In this document: one piece after another, positions 43,950 to 53,124 of the stretch
Layout of the letters: the number at the start of each line of letters is the position of its first letter
How positions within the stretch are numbered: position 1 is the stretch's first letter
Source of the DNA: Arthrobacter jiangjiafuii
GTDB taxonomy: Bacteria; Actinomycetota; Actinomycetes; Actinomycetales; Micrococcaceae
NCBI RefSeq assembly: GCF_018622995.1
Contig: NZ_CP076022.1
Coordinates: 682,001 to 746,000 of the forward strand
Direction of reading: 5' to 3'
DNA: 64,000 nt
Notes under the pieces: generated by a model
Seen by the model: only the letters and a program-made list of their open reading frames with translations
Database searches by the model: none
What the model was told of the DNA's origin: nothing
Made by a program: the position numbers and the translations under genes

Positions 43950-43966
43950 TGACGGTCGCTCCGTCA
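43950..43966. promoter_or_regulatory. Inverted repeat upstream of the ChvE-type operon
   Basis: TGACGGTCGCTCCGTCA is a perfect 6-5-6 inverted repeat about 90 bases before the binding-protein start. It is a candidate operator; no regulator gene is adjacent. Confidence 0.35.
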
Positions 43967-44054
43967 TCGGGGCGCTACAGCGTTGTATCCGTCCGATCCA
44001 GCTGCTTTTAGAGGCGTTTCACCAGCGGCAGGATCCTTTTCAAAAGGTTCAATG

Positions 44055-45179
44055 ATGACCCGAATCAAGCATGTCTCGACTCTCTTTCTGGCCCTTGGAC
44101 TCACCGCAGGCTTGGCTGCCTGCGCCCCGGCCGGATCCAATGACGCGGGCGGCGAAGGTGATGCCGCCGTCGCCGAATGCAACGTCGGCATCTCCATGCC
44201 GACCCGCAGCCTGGAACGCTGGATCAACGACGGCGAGGGACTGAAGGAAAAGCTCGAAGCCAAGGACTGCACCGTGGACCTGCAGTACGCGGATGACAAG
44301 ACCGACCAGCAGATCAGCCAGATCCAGAACCAGGTGGCCGGCGGAGCCAAGATCCTCGTGGTCGCCGCCATCGACGGCAAGGTCCTGGGCCCCACGCTGG
44401 AAAGCGCCAAGGAGCAGGACGTTACCGTCATCGCCTACGACCGCCTGATCAACGGCACCGATGCCGTGGACTACTACGCCACCTTCGACAACTACAAGGT
44501 CGGCCAGCTGCAGGGCGAATTCATCGAGGAACAGCTCGGCCTGGCCGAGGGCAAGGGTCCGTTCAACCTGGAGCCCTTCGCCGGCAGCCCGGATGACAAC
44601 AACGCCGCGTTCTTCTTCTCCGGCGCCTGGGACGTGCTGCTCCCGTACGTGGAGAGCGGCCAGCTGGTGGTTCCCTCCGGCAAGTCCCCGGCGGACAACG
44701 AGGGCTGGACCGCCATCGGCATCCTGGGCTGGAAGTCGGCGGACGCGCAGTCCGAGATGGACAACCGGCTGCAGTCCTTCTACACCGGCGGTGACAAGGT
44801 CGATGTCGTGCTCTCGCCCAATGACAGCCTGGCGCTGGGTATCGAAGCCTCGCTCGACAGCGCCGGTTACCAGCCCGGCGCCGACTGGCCGGTGATCACG
44901 GGGCAGGACGCCGACGTCGCGAACGTGAAGGCGATGCTCTCCGACCGGCAGTCGATGACCGTCTGGAAGGACACCCGCGAGCTCGGCACCCAGGTCGAGA
45001 CCATGATCGACGCCCTGGTCGCGGGCAACGAGGTGGAGGTCAACGACACCGAAACCTACGACAACGGGATCAAGGTGGTGCCCACCTACATCCTGGAGCC
45101 GCAGGTTGTCGTCAAGGACGACGTGCAGACGACGCTGGTGGACTCCGGCTTCATGAGTGCCGGCGACGCCGGCCTCTAG
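44055..45179 (+). CDS. chvE: Multiple-sugar binding lipoprotein, ChvE type
   Basis: A 374-residue lipoprotein (lipobox LAAC, Cys23) of the ChvE/xylose-binding group: [60 protein letters not shown] and the ending [19 protein letters not shown]. These match the multiple-monosaccharide importer of Rhizobiales and Actinobacteria, which takes xylose, arabinose, galactose and glucose. Two adjacent ATGs occur (44052, 44055); the second has AAAAGG at a better distance. It heads an operon with GguA- and GguB-type genes. Confidence 0.88.
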   Translation: MTRIKHVSTLFLALGLTAGLAACAPAGSNDAGGEGDAAVAECNVGISMPTRSLERWINDGEGLKEKLEAKDCTVDLQYADDKTDQQISQIQNQVAGGAKILVVAAIDGKVLGPTLESAKEQDVTVIAYDRLINGTDAVDYYATFDNYKVGQLQGEFIEEQLGLAEGKGPFNLEPFAGSPDDNNAAFFFSGAWDVLLPYVESGQLVVPSGKSPADNEGWTAIGILGWKSADAQSEMDNRLQSFYTGGDKVDVVLSPNDSLALGIEASLDSAGYQPGADWPVITGQDADVANVKAMLSDRQSMTVWKDTRELGTQVETMIDALVAGNEVEVNDTETYDNGIKVVPTYILEPQVVVKDDVQTTLVDSGFMSAGDAGL

Positions 45180-45273
45180 CCCCGGCCGACCAGCCGCCCG
45201 GAACGCGGGGCGCGGCTCATCCGAGCGCCCCGCGTTCCAAACGGACTTCTTTCTGCAGCGAAACGAGAACGGC

Positions 45274-46821
45274 ATGAACGACGTCATCCTCTCCATGGAC
45301 GGCATAACCAAGGAGTTCAACGGCATCAAAGCGCTCGACGGCGTTTCGGTGGACATTGAACGCGGCGGGGTGCACGCGATCTGCGGCGAAAACGGTGCCG
45401 GCAAATCCACCCTGATGAAGGTGCTCAGCGGGGTGTATCCGCACGGCAGCTTCGAGGGCACCATCACGCTCGAGGGCAAGGACGTGTCCTACGGCTCGAT
45501 CAACGACAGCGAGCGGGACGGGATCGTGATCATCCACCAGGAACTGGCGCTCAGCCCGTACCTGTCGATCGCGGAGAACATCTTCCTAGGCAACGAGGTC
45601 TCCCGCGGCGGGGTGATCGACTGGAACCAGACCAACCTGAGGGCCGCGGCCCTGCTGGAGCGCGTGGGCCTGGACGAGAACCCGGCCACGAAAATCCTCG
45701 AACTCGGCGTGGGCAAGCAGCAGCTGGTGGAGATCGCCAAGGCATTGTCCAAGGAAGTGAAGATCCTGATCCTGGACGAGCCCACCGCCGCCCTGAACGA
45801 CGGCGATTCGGCGCACCTGTTGGGGCTGATCGACCAGCTCCGCGGGCAGGGCATCACCTCGATCATCATTTCCCACAAGCTCAACGAAATCCGGGCCATC
45901 GCCGACGTCGTCACCGTGATCCGCGACGGGCAGACCATCGACACCTTTCCGGTGGACGATACCGACGACATCGAAACCCGGATCATCCGCGCCATGGTCG
46001 GCCGGCCGCTGGACAGCCAGTTTCCGGAGCGGACCCCGCAGATCGGCGTGGAACGGTTCCGGGTCGAGGACTGGACCGTGCACCACCCGGTGGACGTGGA
46101 CCGCGTCGTCGTCGACAACGCCTCCTTCAATGTCCATGCCGGAGAGATCGTGGGCTTCGCCGGGCTGATGGGCGCCGGGCGCACCGAACTGGCGATGAGC
46201 ATTTTCGGCCGCTCCTACGGCTCGGGTATCTCCGGGCGGGTGTTCAAGGACGGCGTGGAGATTTCCACCCGCACGGTGGGGGAGGCGATCCGCAACGGCC
46301 TCGCCTACGTCAGCGAGGACCGCAAGCGCTACGGGCTGAACCTGATCGGCAGCGTCACCGTCAACGTCTCCGCCGCCGCGCTGCGCAAGCTCGCGAAACT
46401 GGGCGTCATCGACCGGAACCGCGAATACTCCGTGGCCGACGAGTACCGGCAGCGGATGAACATCAAAACGCAGACCGTGTCCTCGATCGTAGGCAACCTC
46501 TCCGGCGGGAACCAGCAGAAGGTCGTCCTCAGCAAGTGGATCTATTCCGGTCCGGACGTGCTGATCCTGGATGAGCCGACGCGCGGGATCGACGTCGGTG
46601 CCAAGTTTGAAATTTACGGAATCATCAACGAGTTGGCGGCGGCCGGCAAGGCCGTGATCGTCATCTCGTCCGAGCTGCCCGAACTGATCGGGCTCGCCGA
46701 CCGCATCTACACCATCGCCGAAGGCCGGCTCACCGCCGAGGTGGCCCGCGGCGACGCGACCCAGGAGGAACTCATGCGCCACATGACCGCCGACCGGAAC
46801 CAAGGAGCACAGGCCCCGTGA
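45274..46821 (+). CDS. gguA: Multiple-sugar ABC importer ATPase, GguA type
   Basis: A 515-residue tandem ATPase. The first domain has Walker [10 protein letters not shown] near 37-45, [15 protein letters not shown] near 147 and [11 protein letters not shown] near 167. The second has GLMGAGRTE near 295, [14 protein letters not shown] near 409 and [12 protein letters not shown] near 430. The block [20 protein letters not shown] is typical of GguA/MmsA. The start [17 protein letters not shown] at 45274 is used; earlier in-frame codons have no similarity. It sits 94 bases after the binding-protein gene and overlaps the permease start by 4 bases. Confidence 0.88.
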   Translation: MNDVILSMDGITKEFNGIKALDGVSVDIERGGVHAICGENGAGKSTLMKVLSGVYPHGSFEGTITLEGKDVSYGSINDSERDGIVIIHQELALSPYLSIAENIFLGNEVSRGGVIDWNQTNLRAAALLERVGLDENPATKILELGVGKQQLVEIAKALSKEVKILILDEPTAALNDGDSAHLLGLIDQLRGQGITSIIISHKLNEIRAIADVVTVIRDGQTIDTFPVDDTDDIETRIIRAMVGRPLDSQFPERTPQIGVERFRVEDWTVHHPVDVDRVVVDNASFNVHAGEIVGFAGLMGAGRTELAMSIFGRSYGSGISGRVFKDGVEISTRTVGEAIRNGLAYVSEDRKRYGLNLIGSVTVNVSAAALRKLAKLGVIDRNREYSVADEYRQRMNIKTQTVSSIVGNLSGGNQQKVVLSKWIYSGPDVLILDEPTRGIDVGAKFEIYGIINELAAAGKAVIVISSELPELIGLADRIYTIAEGRLTAEVARGDATQEELMRHMTADRNQGAQAP

Positions 46822-48023
46822 CCACCGCCACCCCAGAACAGGCGCGCTCCCCGCTTCCGCCGCGCCCCACCAAGCCGGCCAGAAAGCGCCCCCGCGTGGA
46901 CCTGCGCCAGTACGGCATTCTCGCCGCGCTCGTCGTCATCATCCTGCTCTTCCAGATCCTCACCGGCGGCCGGCTGCTGTATCCGGGCAACGTCTCGAAC
47001 CTGATCCAGCAGAACGCCTATGTGCTGATCCTGGCCATCGGCATGGTCATGGTGATCATTGCCGGGCACATTGACCTGTCCGTGGGGTCGGTGGTGGCAG
47101 TGGTCGGCGCCGTCGCGGCACTGTCCATGAACGACTGGGGCCTGCCCTGGTGGGGTGCCGTTGTCCTGGCGCTCGTCGTCGGGGCCCTGATTGGCGCGTG
47201 GCAGGGGTTCTGGGTGGCGTTTGTGGGCATACCGGCGTTCATTGTCACGCTGGCCGGGATGCTCATTTTCCGCGGACTGGCGCTGGTGCTGCTCACCGGC
47301 GGCACGGTCAGCGGACTGCCGCGGCCCTACGTCGCGATCAGTGCCGGCACCCTGCCCGCCACCGGCTCCCCGGATTTGATCACCCTGGGCATCGGCGCGA
47401 TTGCCTCGGTTGCGGTGATTGTGCAGCAGCTCAGGGCACGCGCTGACCTGCAGCGCCTCGGCCTGCCGCGCGAGCGGGCCGCGTCCTTCTGGTTCAAGAT
47501 CGGCATAGCCGTGGTTGCCATCATGTACCTGTGCTACCTGCTGGCCTACAGCCGGGGCACACCGATCATCCTGATCACCCTGGCCGTGCTGGTGCTGGCA
47601 TATTCCTTCCTGCTCACCCGGACCGTGTTTGGCCGGCACATTTACGCAATGGGCGGGAATTTGAACGCGGCACTGATGTCCGGAGTGAAAACGCAGTGGG
47701 TGAACTTTTTCATCTTCGTGAACATGGGGTTCCTCGCCGGTCTGGCCGGCGTGGTCAGCACCTCCCGGGCCGGCGGAGCGGTGGCCTCGGCCGGGTCAGG
47801 GTTCGAGCTGGACGCCATTGCCGCCGTGTTCATCGGCGGAGCGTCCGTGCAGGGCGGGGTGGGCACCGTGATCGGCGCGGTGATCGGCGGCCTGGTGATG
47901 GGCGTGCTGAACCAAGGCCTGTCCATCCTGTCCGTGGATGCCGCCTGGCAGCAGGTTATCAAGGGCCTGGTACTGCTGGCGGCGGTGGCGTTCGGGTTCA
48001 GCCGCCGGAGGAGCGCGCGGTAG
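46818..48023 (+). CDS. gguB: Multiple-sugar ABC importer permease, GguB type
   Basis: A 401-residue permease starting at GTG 46818, overlapping the ATPase stop. It is longer than RbsC and has the GguB-specific insert [20 protein letters not shown] (about residues 207-226). Other marks are [54 protein letters not shown] and [19 protein letters not shown]. The last codons (RRRSAR) fall in a 39-bp segment repeated exactly 951 bases downstream. Confidence 0.88.
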   Translation: MTTATPEQARSPLPPRPTKPARKRPRVDLRQYGILAALVVIILLFQILTGGRLLYPGNVSNLIQQNAYVLILAIGMVMVIIAGHIDLSVGSVVAVVGAVAALSMNDWGLPWWGAVVLALVVGALIGAWQGFWVAFVGIPAFIVTLAGMLIFRGLALVLLTGGTVSGLPRPYVAISAGTLPATGSPDLITLGIGAIASVAVIVQQLRARADLQRLGLPRERAASFWFKIGIAVVAIMYLCYLLAYSRGTPIILITLAVLVLAYSFLLTRTVFGRHIYAMGGNLNAALMSGVKTQWVNFFIFVNMGFLAGLAGVVSTSRAGGAVASAGSGFELDAIAAVFIGGASVQGGVGTVIGAVIGGLVMGVLNQGLSILSVDAAWQQVIKGLVLLAAVAFGFSRRRSAR

Positions 48024-48048
48024 GTCTTTGGTACTGAAGACGACGACG
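48010..48048. repeat. 39-bp direct repeat, copy 1 (3' end of permease gene)
   Basis: This begins in the last codons of the permease gene, includes its stop and is followed by a CGGCGGCCGC hairpin. An exact copy lies at 48961-48999, also followed by a CGGCGGCCGC hairpin. The two copies bracket the lipoprotein gene. Confidence 0.9.
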
Positions 48049-48095
48049 GCGGGTATTCCCGGGCCAGCGCCTGACGCGGGCGCGGTAGAAAGAAA

Positions 48096-48135
48096 GATGA
48101 CGGCGGCCGCTCCAGAGGGAGCGGCCGCCGTCATC
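48096..48135. terminator. Strong hairpin terminator
   Basis: GATGACGGCGGCCGCTC pairs perfectly over 17 bp with GAGCGGCCGCCGTCATC around a 6-base loop. It ends the multiple-sugar operon; the remaining bases up to 48260 hold nothing else I recognise. Confidence 0.8.
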
Positions 48136-48260
48136 TGGCCATCCAACAGACGTCGTCGTCGGTGACAATCGACGGGATGGGCTCGCGGTACGGGTGACCA
48201 GGGTATGGCGATCAGTTGATTGTCGCCAAACGGCGTCAGGCCCTCACAATGTGGTTGAGC

Positions 48261-48878
48261 TTAGGCGGAAGGGTATTTCCAGACCCATCCGCCGGACCCT
48301 GACGGATCAAAGGATATTTCACCGGTTGGTGTAGTCACATCGAGGATGACTAATCCGTTTAGCTTTTCGCCCTTGCCGAAGAAGTCAGGTAGCAACTGAG
48401 TATTGTCTACGAGGCAGTTTTGTTGGATAGAGGTGTCAACGGTGTTCATGCGCGTGCCGTTAGGTGCGTAGCCCTTCCAATCGCGGGCACCGAAGCTGAC
48501 CAGGCCGTCTTGGCCATTTACGTTCAGAGGACCGACGAATGTGGCCGTGGTTTCGATTTCCAGAGAAACAGCCAATGCTGTCCCCGTCGGGGGTGTGGCG
48601 TAGGGTGCGTCGCATTCGATTGCCTTTATCGAGGTCACCTTGAATTTCATGGTGGGCTCATCGGCTTCCTCATCGGTAAAAAGACCGGCCGTCTCGCCGA
48701 TCTCTTTAATGATTTGCCCGCGATCGTTCTCAGCGACGGTAGGGGTCATTTCAGCCGCGGCCGACGGCGAAGCGGCGGAGTCTACAGAGACGTCCTGTGA
48801 TGGAGCCGGAGTAGAAGAACACGCTGTCAGAGCCAATGCCAACAGTGCTGTTCCTATGGTAATTCGAGCAGAATTCAA
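48261..48878 (-). CDS. Lipoprotein of unknown function (DUF4352-like)
   Basis: A 205-residue protein from TTG 48878, chosen because GGGGGA lies just upstream and a lipoprotein signal begins there (lipobox LTAC, Cys20). A 45-residue Ser/Ala/Glu-rich linker precedes a beta-rich domain (MKFKVTSIKAIECDAP, ALAVSLEIETTATFVGPLNV, LDVTTPTGEISFDP) that resembles DUF4352/telokin-like lipoprotein domains. Two cysteines in the domain (IECDAP, QQNCLVDN) may pair. Base composition looks less GC-rich than the flanks, and the gene sits between 39-bp direct repeats, which suggests a later arrival. Confidence 0.72.
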   Translation of the reverse strand: MNSARITIGTALLALALTACSSTPAPSQDVSVDSAASPSAAAEMTPTVAENDRGQIIKEIGETAGLFTDEEADEPTMKFKVTSIKAIECDAPYATPPTGTALAVSLEIETTATFVGPLNVNGQDGLVSFGARDWKGYAPNGTRMNTVDTSIQQNCLVDNTQLLPDFFGKGEKLNGLVILDVTTPTGEISFDPSGSGGWVWKYPSA

Positions 48879-48960
48879 TTTTCCCCCATAAAGCGTAAGT
48901 TTCAACTCCGCAATCGTACAGGCGCTTACCAGCGCTGCGGACGTCCTGGGCGCCCGAAGC

Positions 48961-48999
48961 GGAGCGCGCGGTAGGTCTTTGGTACTGAAGACGACGACG
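48961..48999. repeat. 39-bp direct repeat, copy 2
   Basis: Exact copy of 48010-48048, including the permease stop codon context, though no permease gene precedes it here. It marks the distal edge of the lipoprotein segment. Confidence 0.9.
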
Positions 49000-49000
49000 A

Positions 49001-49040
49001 CGGCGGCCGCCTTCCGCGATCGAGCGCGGGGCGGCCGCCG
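49001..49040 (+). terminator. Hairpin terminator after repeat copy 2
   Basis: CGGCGGCCGC (49001-49010) pairs with GCGGCCGCCG (49031-49040), followed by a T-rich run (CTCTTTT). It resembles the hairpin that follows repeat copy 1, as if the terminator was duplicated with the repeat. Confidence 0.65.
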
Positions 49041-49125
49041 GACTCTTTTCTCTGACCCCGCCACCACCTAATCTGGCGGCGTAGCTGTAACTACTGCCCA
49101 CCCCACGGAGTACAAGGAGACCGCT

Positions 49126-49548
49126 ATGTCGACCACCCTGAATCCCTATCTCAGCTTCCGGGACAACGCGAAGGAGGCCATGAGCTTCTACCAGAGCGTC
49201 TTCGGCGGCACGCTGGAAAGCAGCACCTTCGCGGACATGAACATGGCCGAGGACCCGTCCGAGGGGAGCAAGATCATGCACTCCTCGCTGACCACCGACG
49301 ACGGCCTGGTGATCATGGCCTCGGACACCCCGTCCAGCATGAACCTGGACGAGGGCAGCAGCTATTCCATCTCGATCAGCGGCGACGACGGCGACCGGCT
49401 ACGCGGTTACTGGGACAAGCTGCTCGACGGCGGCCAGATGACCATGCCGCTGGAAAAGGCGCCCTGGGGCGACGTCTTCGGCATGCTGACCGATAAGTTC
49501 GGGACCAGCTGGATGATCAGCATCGAGACTGAGGATTCGCAGGGCTGA
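49126..49548 (+). CDS. VOC-superfamily PhnB-like protein
   Basis: A 140-residue protein of the PhnB/3-demethylubiquinone methyltransferase-like VOC group: TLNPYLSFRDNAKEAMSFYQ, FGGTLESSTFADM, KIMHSSLTTDDGLVIMASD, SSYSISISGDDGDRL and WGDVFGMLTDKFGTSWMISI. AAGGAGA lies just upstream. Function unknown; monocistronic. Confidence 0.85.
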   Translation: MSTTLNPYLSFRDNAKEAMSFYQSVFGGTLESSTFADMNMAEDPSEGSKIMHSSLTTDDGLVIMASDTPSSMNLDEGSSYSISISGDDGDRLRGYWDKLLDGGQMTMPLEKAPWGDVFGMLTDKFGTSWMISIETEDSQG

Positions 49549-49604
49549 GCACCGGAGCCCTGAGCCCGGAGCCGCACAGCTGAGCCGGGCCGAAGCCAGC
49601 ACGC

Positions 49605-50567
49605 TTAGCGGGTGACTGACTCGCTCTGGCTCAGCAGGCTGAGCTCCGCACGCGTCGGCAGTCCCTCCCAATCGCCGTAGGCAAGGCAAGCGAACGCTCC
49701 GGTCTGCACTGCCAGCTCCAGCCGTTCTGCGGGGGCCTTGCCCGCCATCAGTTCGGCCAGATATCCGGCCACGAAAGCGTCACCGGCGCCCACTGTGTCC
49801 ACCGGATCGATCGGCACCGCAGGCTGGTGATACAGCTGGCCGTCGATGACTGCCACGGTGCCCTTGGTGCCCAGCTTGATGATCGCCTCCGCGGGCCCAA
49901 GGTCAACCAGCAGCCGGGCCAGGTCGGCGGGATCGGCCGCCGGCCCGACGGCGAGGGCTGCTTCCTCGTCGCCCGCGAAGACGATGTCCACCAGCGGAAT
50001 GATCTCCTGATAAGACCGGGTGGCTTCCGCTGCCGTCCACAGGTTGGAACGGTAGTTGAGGTCGAATGAGACGGTGACCCCGGCGGAGCGGGCCACGTCG
50101 ATGGCGGAGCGGATGGTCTTGGCCGCCGACGGCGAGAGCGCGGGCGTGATGCCGGTGACGTGGAGGACCGCGGCCCCCTGAATAAGGCCCGGATCCACGT
50201 CCTCGGGAGAAAGCCGGGAACCGGCGCTGCCGGCCCGGTAATAGCTCACCTTCTGCTTGGCCGCGGTTCGGCGCTCCTTCATCATCAGGCCGGTGGGCGC
50301 GCCGGGATCTTCCACTGCTCGGACGGTCACGCCCTCGGCCCGGATCTCGCGCCGGACCAGCGTGCCCAGGGAGTCCGTTCCGGTGCGGCCGCACCAGATC
50401 GCAGTCCCGCCGAGCCGCTGGATGCCGATGGCGACGTTGGATTCGGAGCCTCCCATGCCCAGCCCCATCGACGCCACATGGGCCAACGGCCCCGGCTGCT
50501 CGGCGGTCAGGAGCCCCATGGTTTCACCGATGGTCACCAGATACGGTGAAGTGATCTGCTGATTCAC
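49605..50567 (-). CDS. kdgK: PfkB-family kinase, probable 2-keto-3-deoxygluconate kinase
   Basis: A 320-residue ribokinase-type sugar kinase. It begins MNQQITSPYLVTIGETMGLL from a GTG at 50567 and has GLGMGGSESNVAIGIQRLGG near 30, RTAAKQKVSYYRAGSAGSRL near 110, and the PfkB end motif DTVGAGDAFVAGYLAEL near 255-271 with the catalytic Asp. It is the last gene of the uronate operon and overlaps the aldolase gene by 4 bases, so it should make KDPG from 2-keto-3-deoxygluconate for the next enzyme. Confidence 0.87.
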   Translation of the reverse strand: MNQQITSPYLVTIGETMGLLTAEQPGPLAHVASMGLGMGGSESNVAIGIQRLGGTAIWCGRTGTDSLGTLVRREIRAEGVTVRAVEDPGAPTGLMMKERRTAAKQKVSYYRAGSAGSRLSPEDVDPGLIQGAAVLHVTGITPALSPSAAKTIRSAIDVARSAGVTVSFDLNYRSNLWTAAEATRSYQEIIPLVDIVFAGDEEAALAVGPAADPADLARLLVDLGPAEAIIKLGTKGTVAVIDGQLYHQPAVPIDPVDTVGAGDAFVAGYLAELMAGKAPAERLELAVQTGAFACLAYGDWEGLPTRAELSLLSQSESVTR

Positions 50568-51241
50568 AGCGCGGACCCCGCTTCGTCAACAGCGGCCCGC
50601 AGCCGGACGGCGCGGTCCGTGAGTCGGCGCAGGTCGCCGCCGTCGAACGCATCCCCCAGGAGTGGCCCGCCCACGCTGACCGCCAGGGCTCCCGCCTTCA
50701 CCCAGGCAACGGCGTCGTCAATGCCCACGCCGCCGGAGGGGACCACCTGGATATTGGGGAATGGCCCGCGCAGCGCCGACACGTAACCCGGGCCGACCAC
50801 CGAGGCCGGAAAGACCTTCACCGCCGTCGCTCCCGCCGACCAGCCGTTGAACAGCTCGGTGGGAGTGAGCCCGCCCGGATAGATGGCCACGCCGCGCCGG
50901 ACGGCCGCCTCGATGATGGCGGTATTGGTCGCTGGGGTCACCAGATAGGAGGCGCCGGCGTCGATGGCCCGCTCGGCGTCGTCAACGCTGGTCACCGTGC
51001 CCACCCCGAATTCCGCGGTGTCACCGAAGCGTTTGTGCAGCAGCGGCAGCTCCTCGAAAACACCGGGGGTGCTCAGCGTCAGTTCGACGCTGAGCACCCC
51101 GCCCTCAATCAGTGCCTCCACCACGGGGGCGTAGGCACTGGCATGGGAGGCACGCATGACGGCGATGGTCCGGGTGCTCGTGAGGATCGGGGAGGCCGGC
51201 GTGCGTTCAGCGGCTGGGATGGGCTGTTCGGTGGAAAACAA
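50564..51241 (-). CDS. eda: KDPG/KHG aldolase
   Basis: A 225-residue class I aldolase. The start is TTG 51241 with AAAGGA 7 bases upstream. Marks are TIAVMRASHASAYAPVVEAL, LSVELTLSTPG (catalytic Glu), GVGTVTSVDDAERAIDAGA, ATAVKVFPASVVGPGY (Schiff-base Lys) and VVPSGGVGIDDAVAW. It cleaves KDPG to pyruvate and glyceraldehyde-3-phosphate. Co-transcribed with KDG kinase, KduD and the TRAP importer. Confidence 0.9.
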   Translation of the reverse strand: MFSTEQPIPAAERTPASPILTSTRTIAVMRASHASAYAPVVEALIEGGVLSVELTLSTPGVFEELPLLHKRFGDTAEFGVGTVTSVDDAERAIDAGASYLVTPATNTAIIEAAVRRGVAIYPGGLTPTELFNGWSAGATAVKVFPASVVGPGYVSALRGPFPNIQVVPSGGVGIDDAVAWVKAGALAVSVGGPLLGDAFDGGDLRRLTDRAVRLRAAVDEAGSAL

Positions 51242-51325
51242 GGCGGGTCCTTTGGTCTCGACGTGCGGTGAAACAGGTTCGACGTGCGCGGGATACGGGC
51301 TGCCGCCCCGAAGGCGGCAGAAGGA

Positions 51326-52093
51326 TCAGCGGCCGAGCCAGCCGCCGTCGACGGGGAGGACGACGCCGTGGACATAGTCGGACGCGGGGGAGGCCAAAAA
51401 CACCGTGGCTCCTGCCAGGTCCTCCGGACGCCCCCAGCGTGCCGCCGGAATCCGCTCCAGGATTCCGCGCTCGCGGTCCGGGTCATCCTGCAGGGCCTGC
51501 GTGTTGTCGGTGGCGATGTAGCCGGGGGCAATCGCGTTGACGTTCACGCCCTGCGGAGCCCATTCATTGGCCAGGGCCTTGGTGAGGCCGGCAATGGCGG
51601 ATTTGGACGCGGTGTAGCCGGGGACGTTGATGCCGCCCTGGAAGCTCAGCAGCGAGGCGGTGAAAATGATCTTTCCGCGGCCGTTTTCCAGCATGTGCTG
51701 TCCGATCTCGCGGCTGAGCACAAACTGGCTGGAGAGGTTCACCTGGATGACGTGGTCCCACATCTCATCCGGGTGCTGGGCGGCGGGAGTCCGGGCGATG
51801 GTGCCGCCGTTGTTGACCAGGATGTCGATGGGTCCGGCTGCCCGCAGGTAGGCGGCGAGCTCGTACACGGCGGCGCGGTCGGCGAAGTCGGTGCTCATGG
51901 CGGTGAACCGGCGTCCGAGCGCGGTGACTTCCTTCTCCACTCTGCTGCCCGAGGATTCGAGGGTCGCGGAGACTCCGATGATGTCGGCTCCGGCTTCGGC
52001 AAGGGCGATGGCCATGGCCAAACCGATTCCGCGGCGGGCACCGGTGACAACGGCGGTTTTTCCGCTCAGGTCAAAGGGGTTGGGGGTATTCAT
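51326..52093 (-). CDS. kduD: 2-dehydro-3-deoxy-D-gluconate 5-dehydrogenase (KduD-type SDR)
   Basis: The 255-residue SDR starts at ATG 52093 (MNTPNPFDLSGKTAVVTGAR). The cofactor motif is TGARRGIGLA near 17, NNGG at about 89, the catalytic Ser in FTASLLSF, and YTASKSAIAGL (Tyr and Lys) near 155. Features shared with KduD are the LSGKTAVVTGARRGIG start and NAIAPGYIATDNTQAL with RIPAARWG. It reduces 2,5-diketo-3-deoxygluconate to 2-keto-3-deoxygluconate, following KduI. Its start overlaps the upstream dehydrogenase stop by 4 bases. Confidence 0.87.
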   Translation of the reverse strand: MNTPNPFDLSGKTAVVTGARRGIGLAMAIALAEAGADIIGVSATLESSGSRVEKEVTALGRRFTAMSTDFADRAAVYELAAYLRAAGPIDILVNNGGTIARTPAAQHPDEMWDHVIQVNLSSQFVLSREIGQHMLENGRGKIIFTASLLSFQGGINVPGYTASKSAIAGLTKALANEWAPQGVNVNAIAPGYIATDNTQALQDDPDRERGILERIPAARWGRPEDLAGATVFLASPASDYVHGVVLPVDGGWLGR

Positions 52094-53115
52094 TTGGCCA
52101 CCTCGCGGCAATCGACAAGAACCTTCATGACTCCGCCGGATTCGAGGGCGAGGAATCCGTCCGTAACGTCCTGCAGCGAAACGACCCGGGAGATCATCTG
52201 GCGGGCCGGAACGGCGCCCTTGGCGACCAGCCGGACGGCTTCCTCGAAATCCTCCCGCTGATAGAGCCGGGCGCCGAACATTTCCAGCTCCCGCCAGAAG
52301 AAGCGGTGCAGGTCGATTTCCTTGGGTTTGGGGTGGATCGCGACCATCACGAGCCGGCCTCTGGTGGTCAGGACGTCCACGGCCGAGTTGACCCCTGCAG
52401 CGGCACCGGAGACCTCGAAGGCGACGTCGGCTCCGGCGCCGTCAGTTTCCTGCATCACGTAGTCCACGAGGCTGCGTTCCGTCGGATCGATGGTGGCAAT
52501 ACCGAAGCCTGCGGCTGTCTGTCTCCGGCCGGCGTCGAGCTCCACCAGGACCACCCGGGCGCCCTGCTGCAGGGCGACGCAGGCGATGAGCTGGCCCACG
52601 GGTCCGCCACCGATTACGACGACGAAGTCGGAGGCAGTGACCTTGGCCCGGCGGACGTCATGGACGGCGACCGCGGTGGGCTCGATGAGCGCCGCTTCGT
52701 CCAGGGGCAGACCGTCTGGCAGGGCGACGAGGATGTCGGCCGGGACGTTCCAGCGGCTCTGCATCGAGCCTTCGGAATCGATGCCGACGAAGTTCAGATG
52801 GTGGCAGATGTGGCTGTTGCCGCGCCGGCAGGCGGGGCAGGTACCGCAGGAGACAGTGGGCATGACGGTCACCGGCTGCCCGGGGGTCCATCCGGTGACG
52901 CCCTCGCCCACGGCGGTGATGGTGCCGGACATCTCATGGCCGATGATGGCCGGCATGCTGACCCGGGAATCCATGTCGCCGTGGAAGATGTGCAGGTCGG
53001 TTCCGCAGAGGCCGGTGAAGGCGACGGCGATCTGCACTTGCCCCGGCTGGGGCGGGGCGGCCTGGGGCTCGTCGAGAGTGAAACTCCGGGAGCCGGTATA
53101 GGCGGCAGCGGTCAT
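52090..53115 (-). CDS. Zinc-dependent alcohol dehydrogenase (uronate operon)
   Basis: The 341-residue medium-chain dehydrogenase has the catalytic zinc site (GLCGTDLHIFHG, Cys37 region; GHEMSGTITAVGEGV) and structural zinc cysteines (CGTCPACRRGNSHIC). The NAD fold is VVVIGGGPVGQLIACVALQQ near 165. AGGAG lies 7 bases before the ATG. It sits between IclR and KduD genes, so it may oxidise or reduce a sugar acid such as tagaturonate, galactonate or a related compound. Substrate is not readable. Confidence 0.85.
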   Translation of the reverse strand: MTAAAYTGSRSFTLDEPQAAPPQPGQVQIAVAFTGLCGTDLHIFHGDMDSRVSMPAIIGHEMSGTITAVGEGVTGWTPGQPVTVMPTVSCGTCPACRRGNSHICHHLNFVGIDSEGSMQSRWNVPADILVALPDGLPLDEAALIEPTAVAVHDVRRAKVTASDFVVVIGGGPVGQLIACVALQQGARVVLVELDAGRRQTAAGFGIATIDPTERSLVDYVMQETDGAGADVAFEVSGAAAGVNSAVDVLTTRGRLVMVAIHPKPKEIDLHRFFWRELEMFGARLYQREDFEEAVRLVAKGAVPARQMISRVVSLQDVTDGFLALESGGVMKVLVDCREVAK

Positions 53116-53124
53116 GATGTGCTC

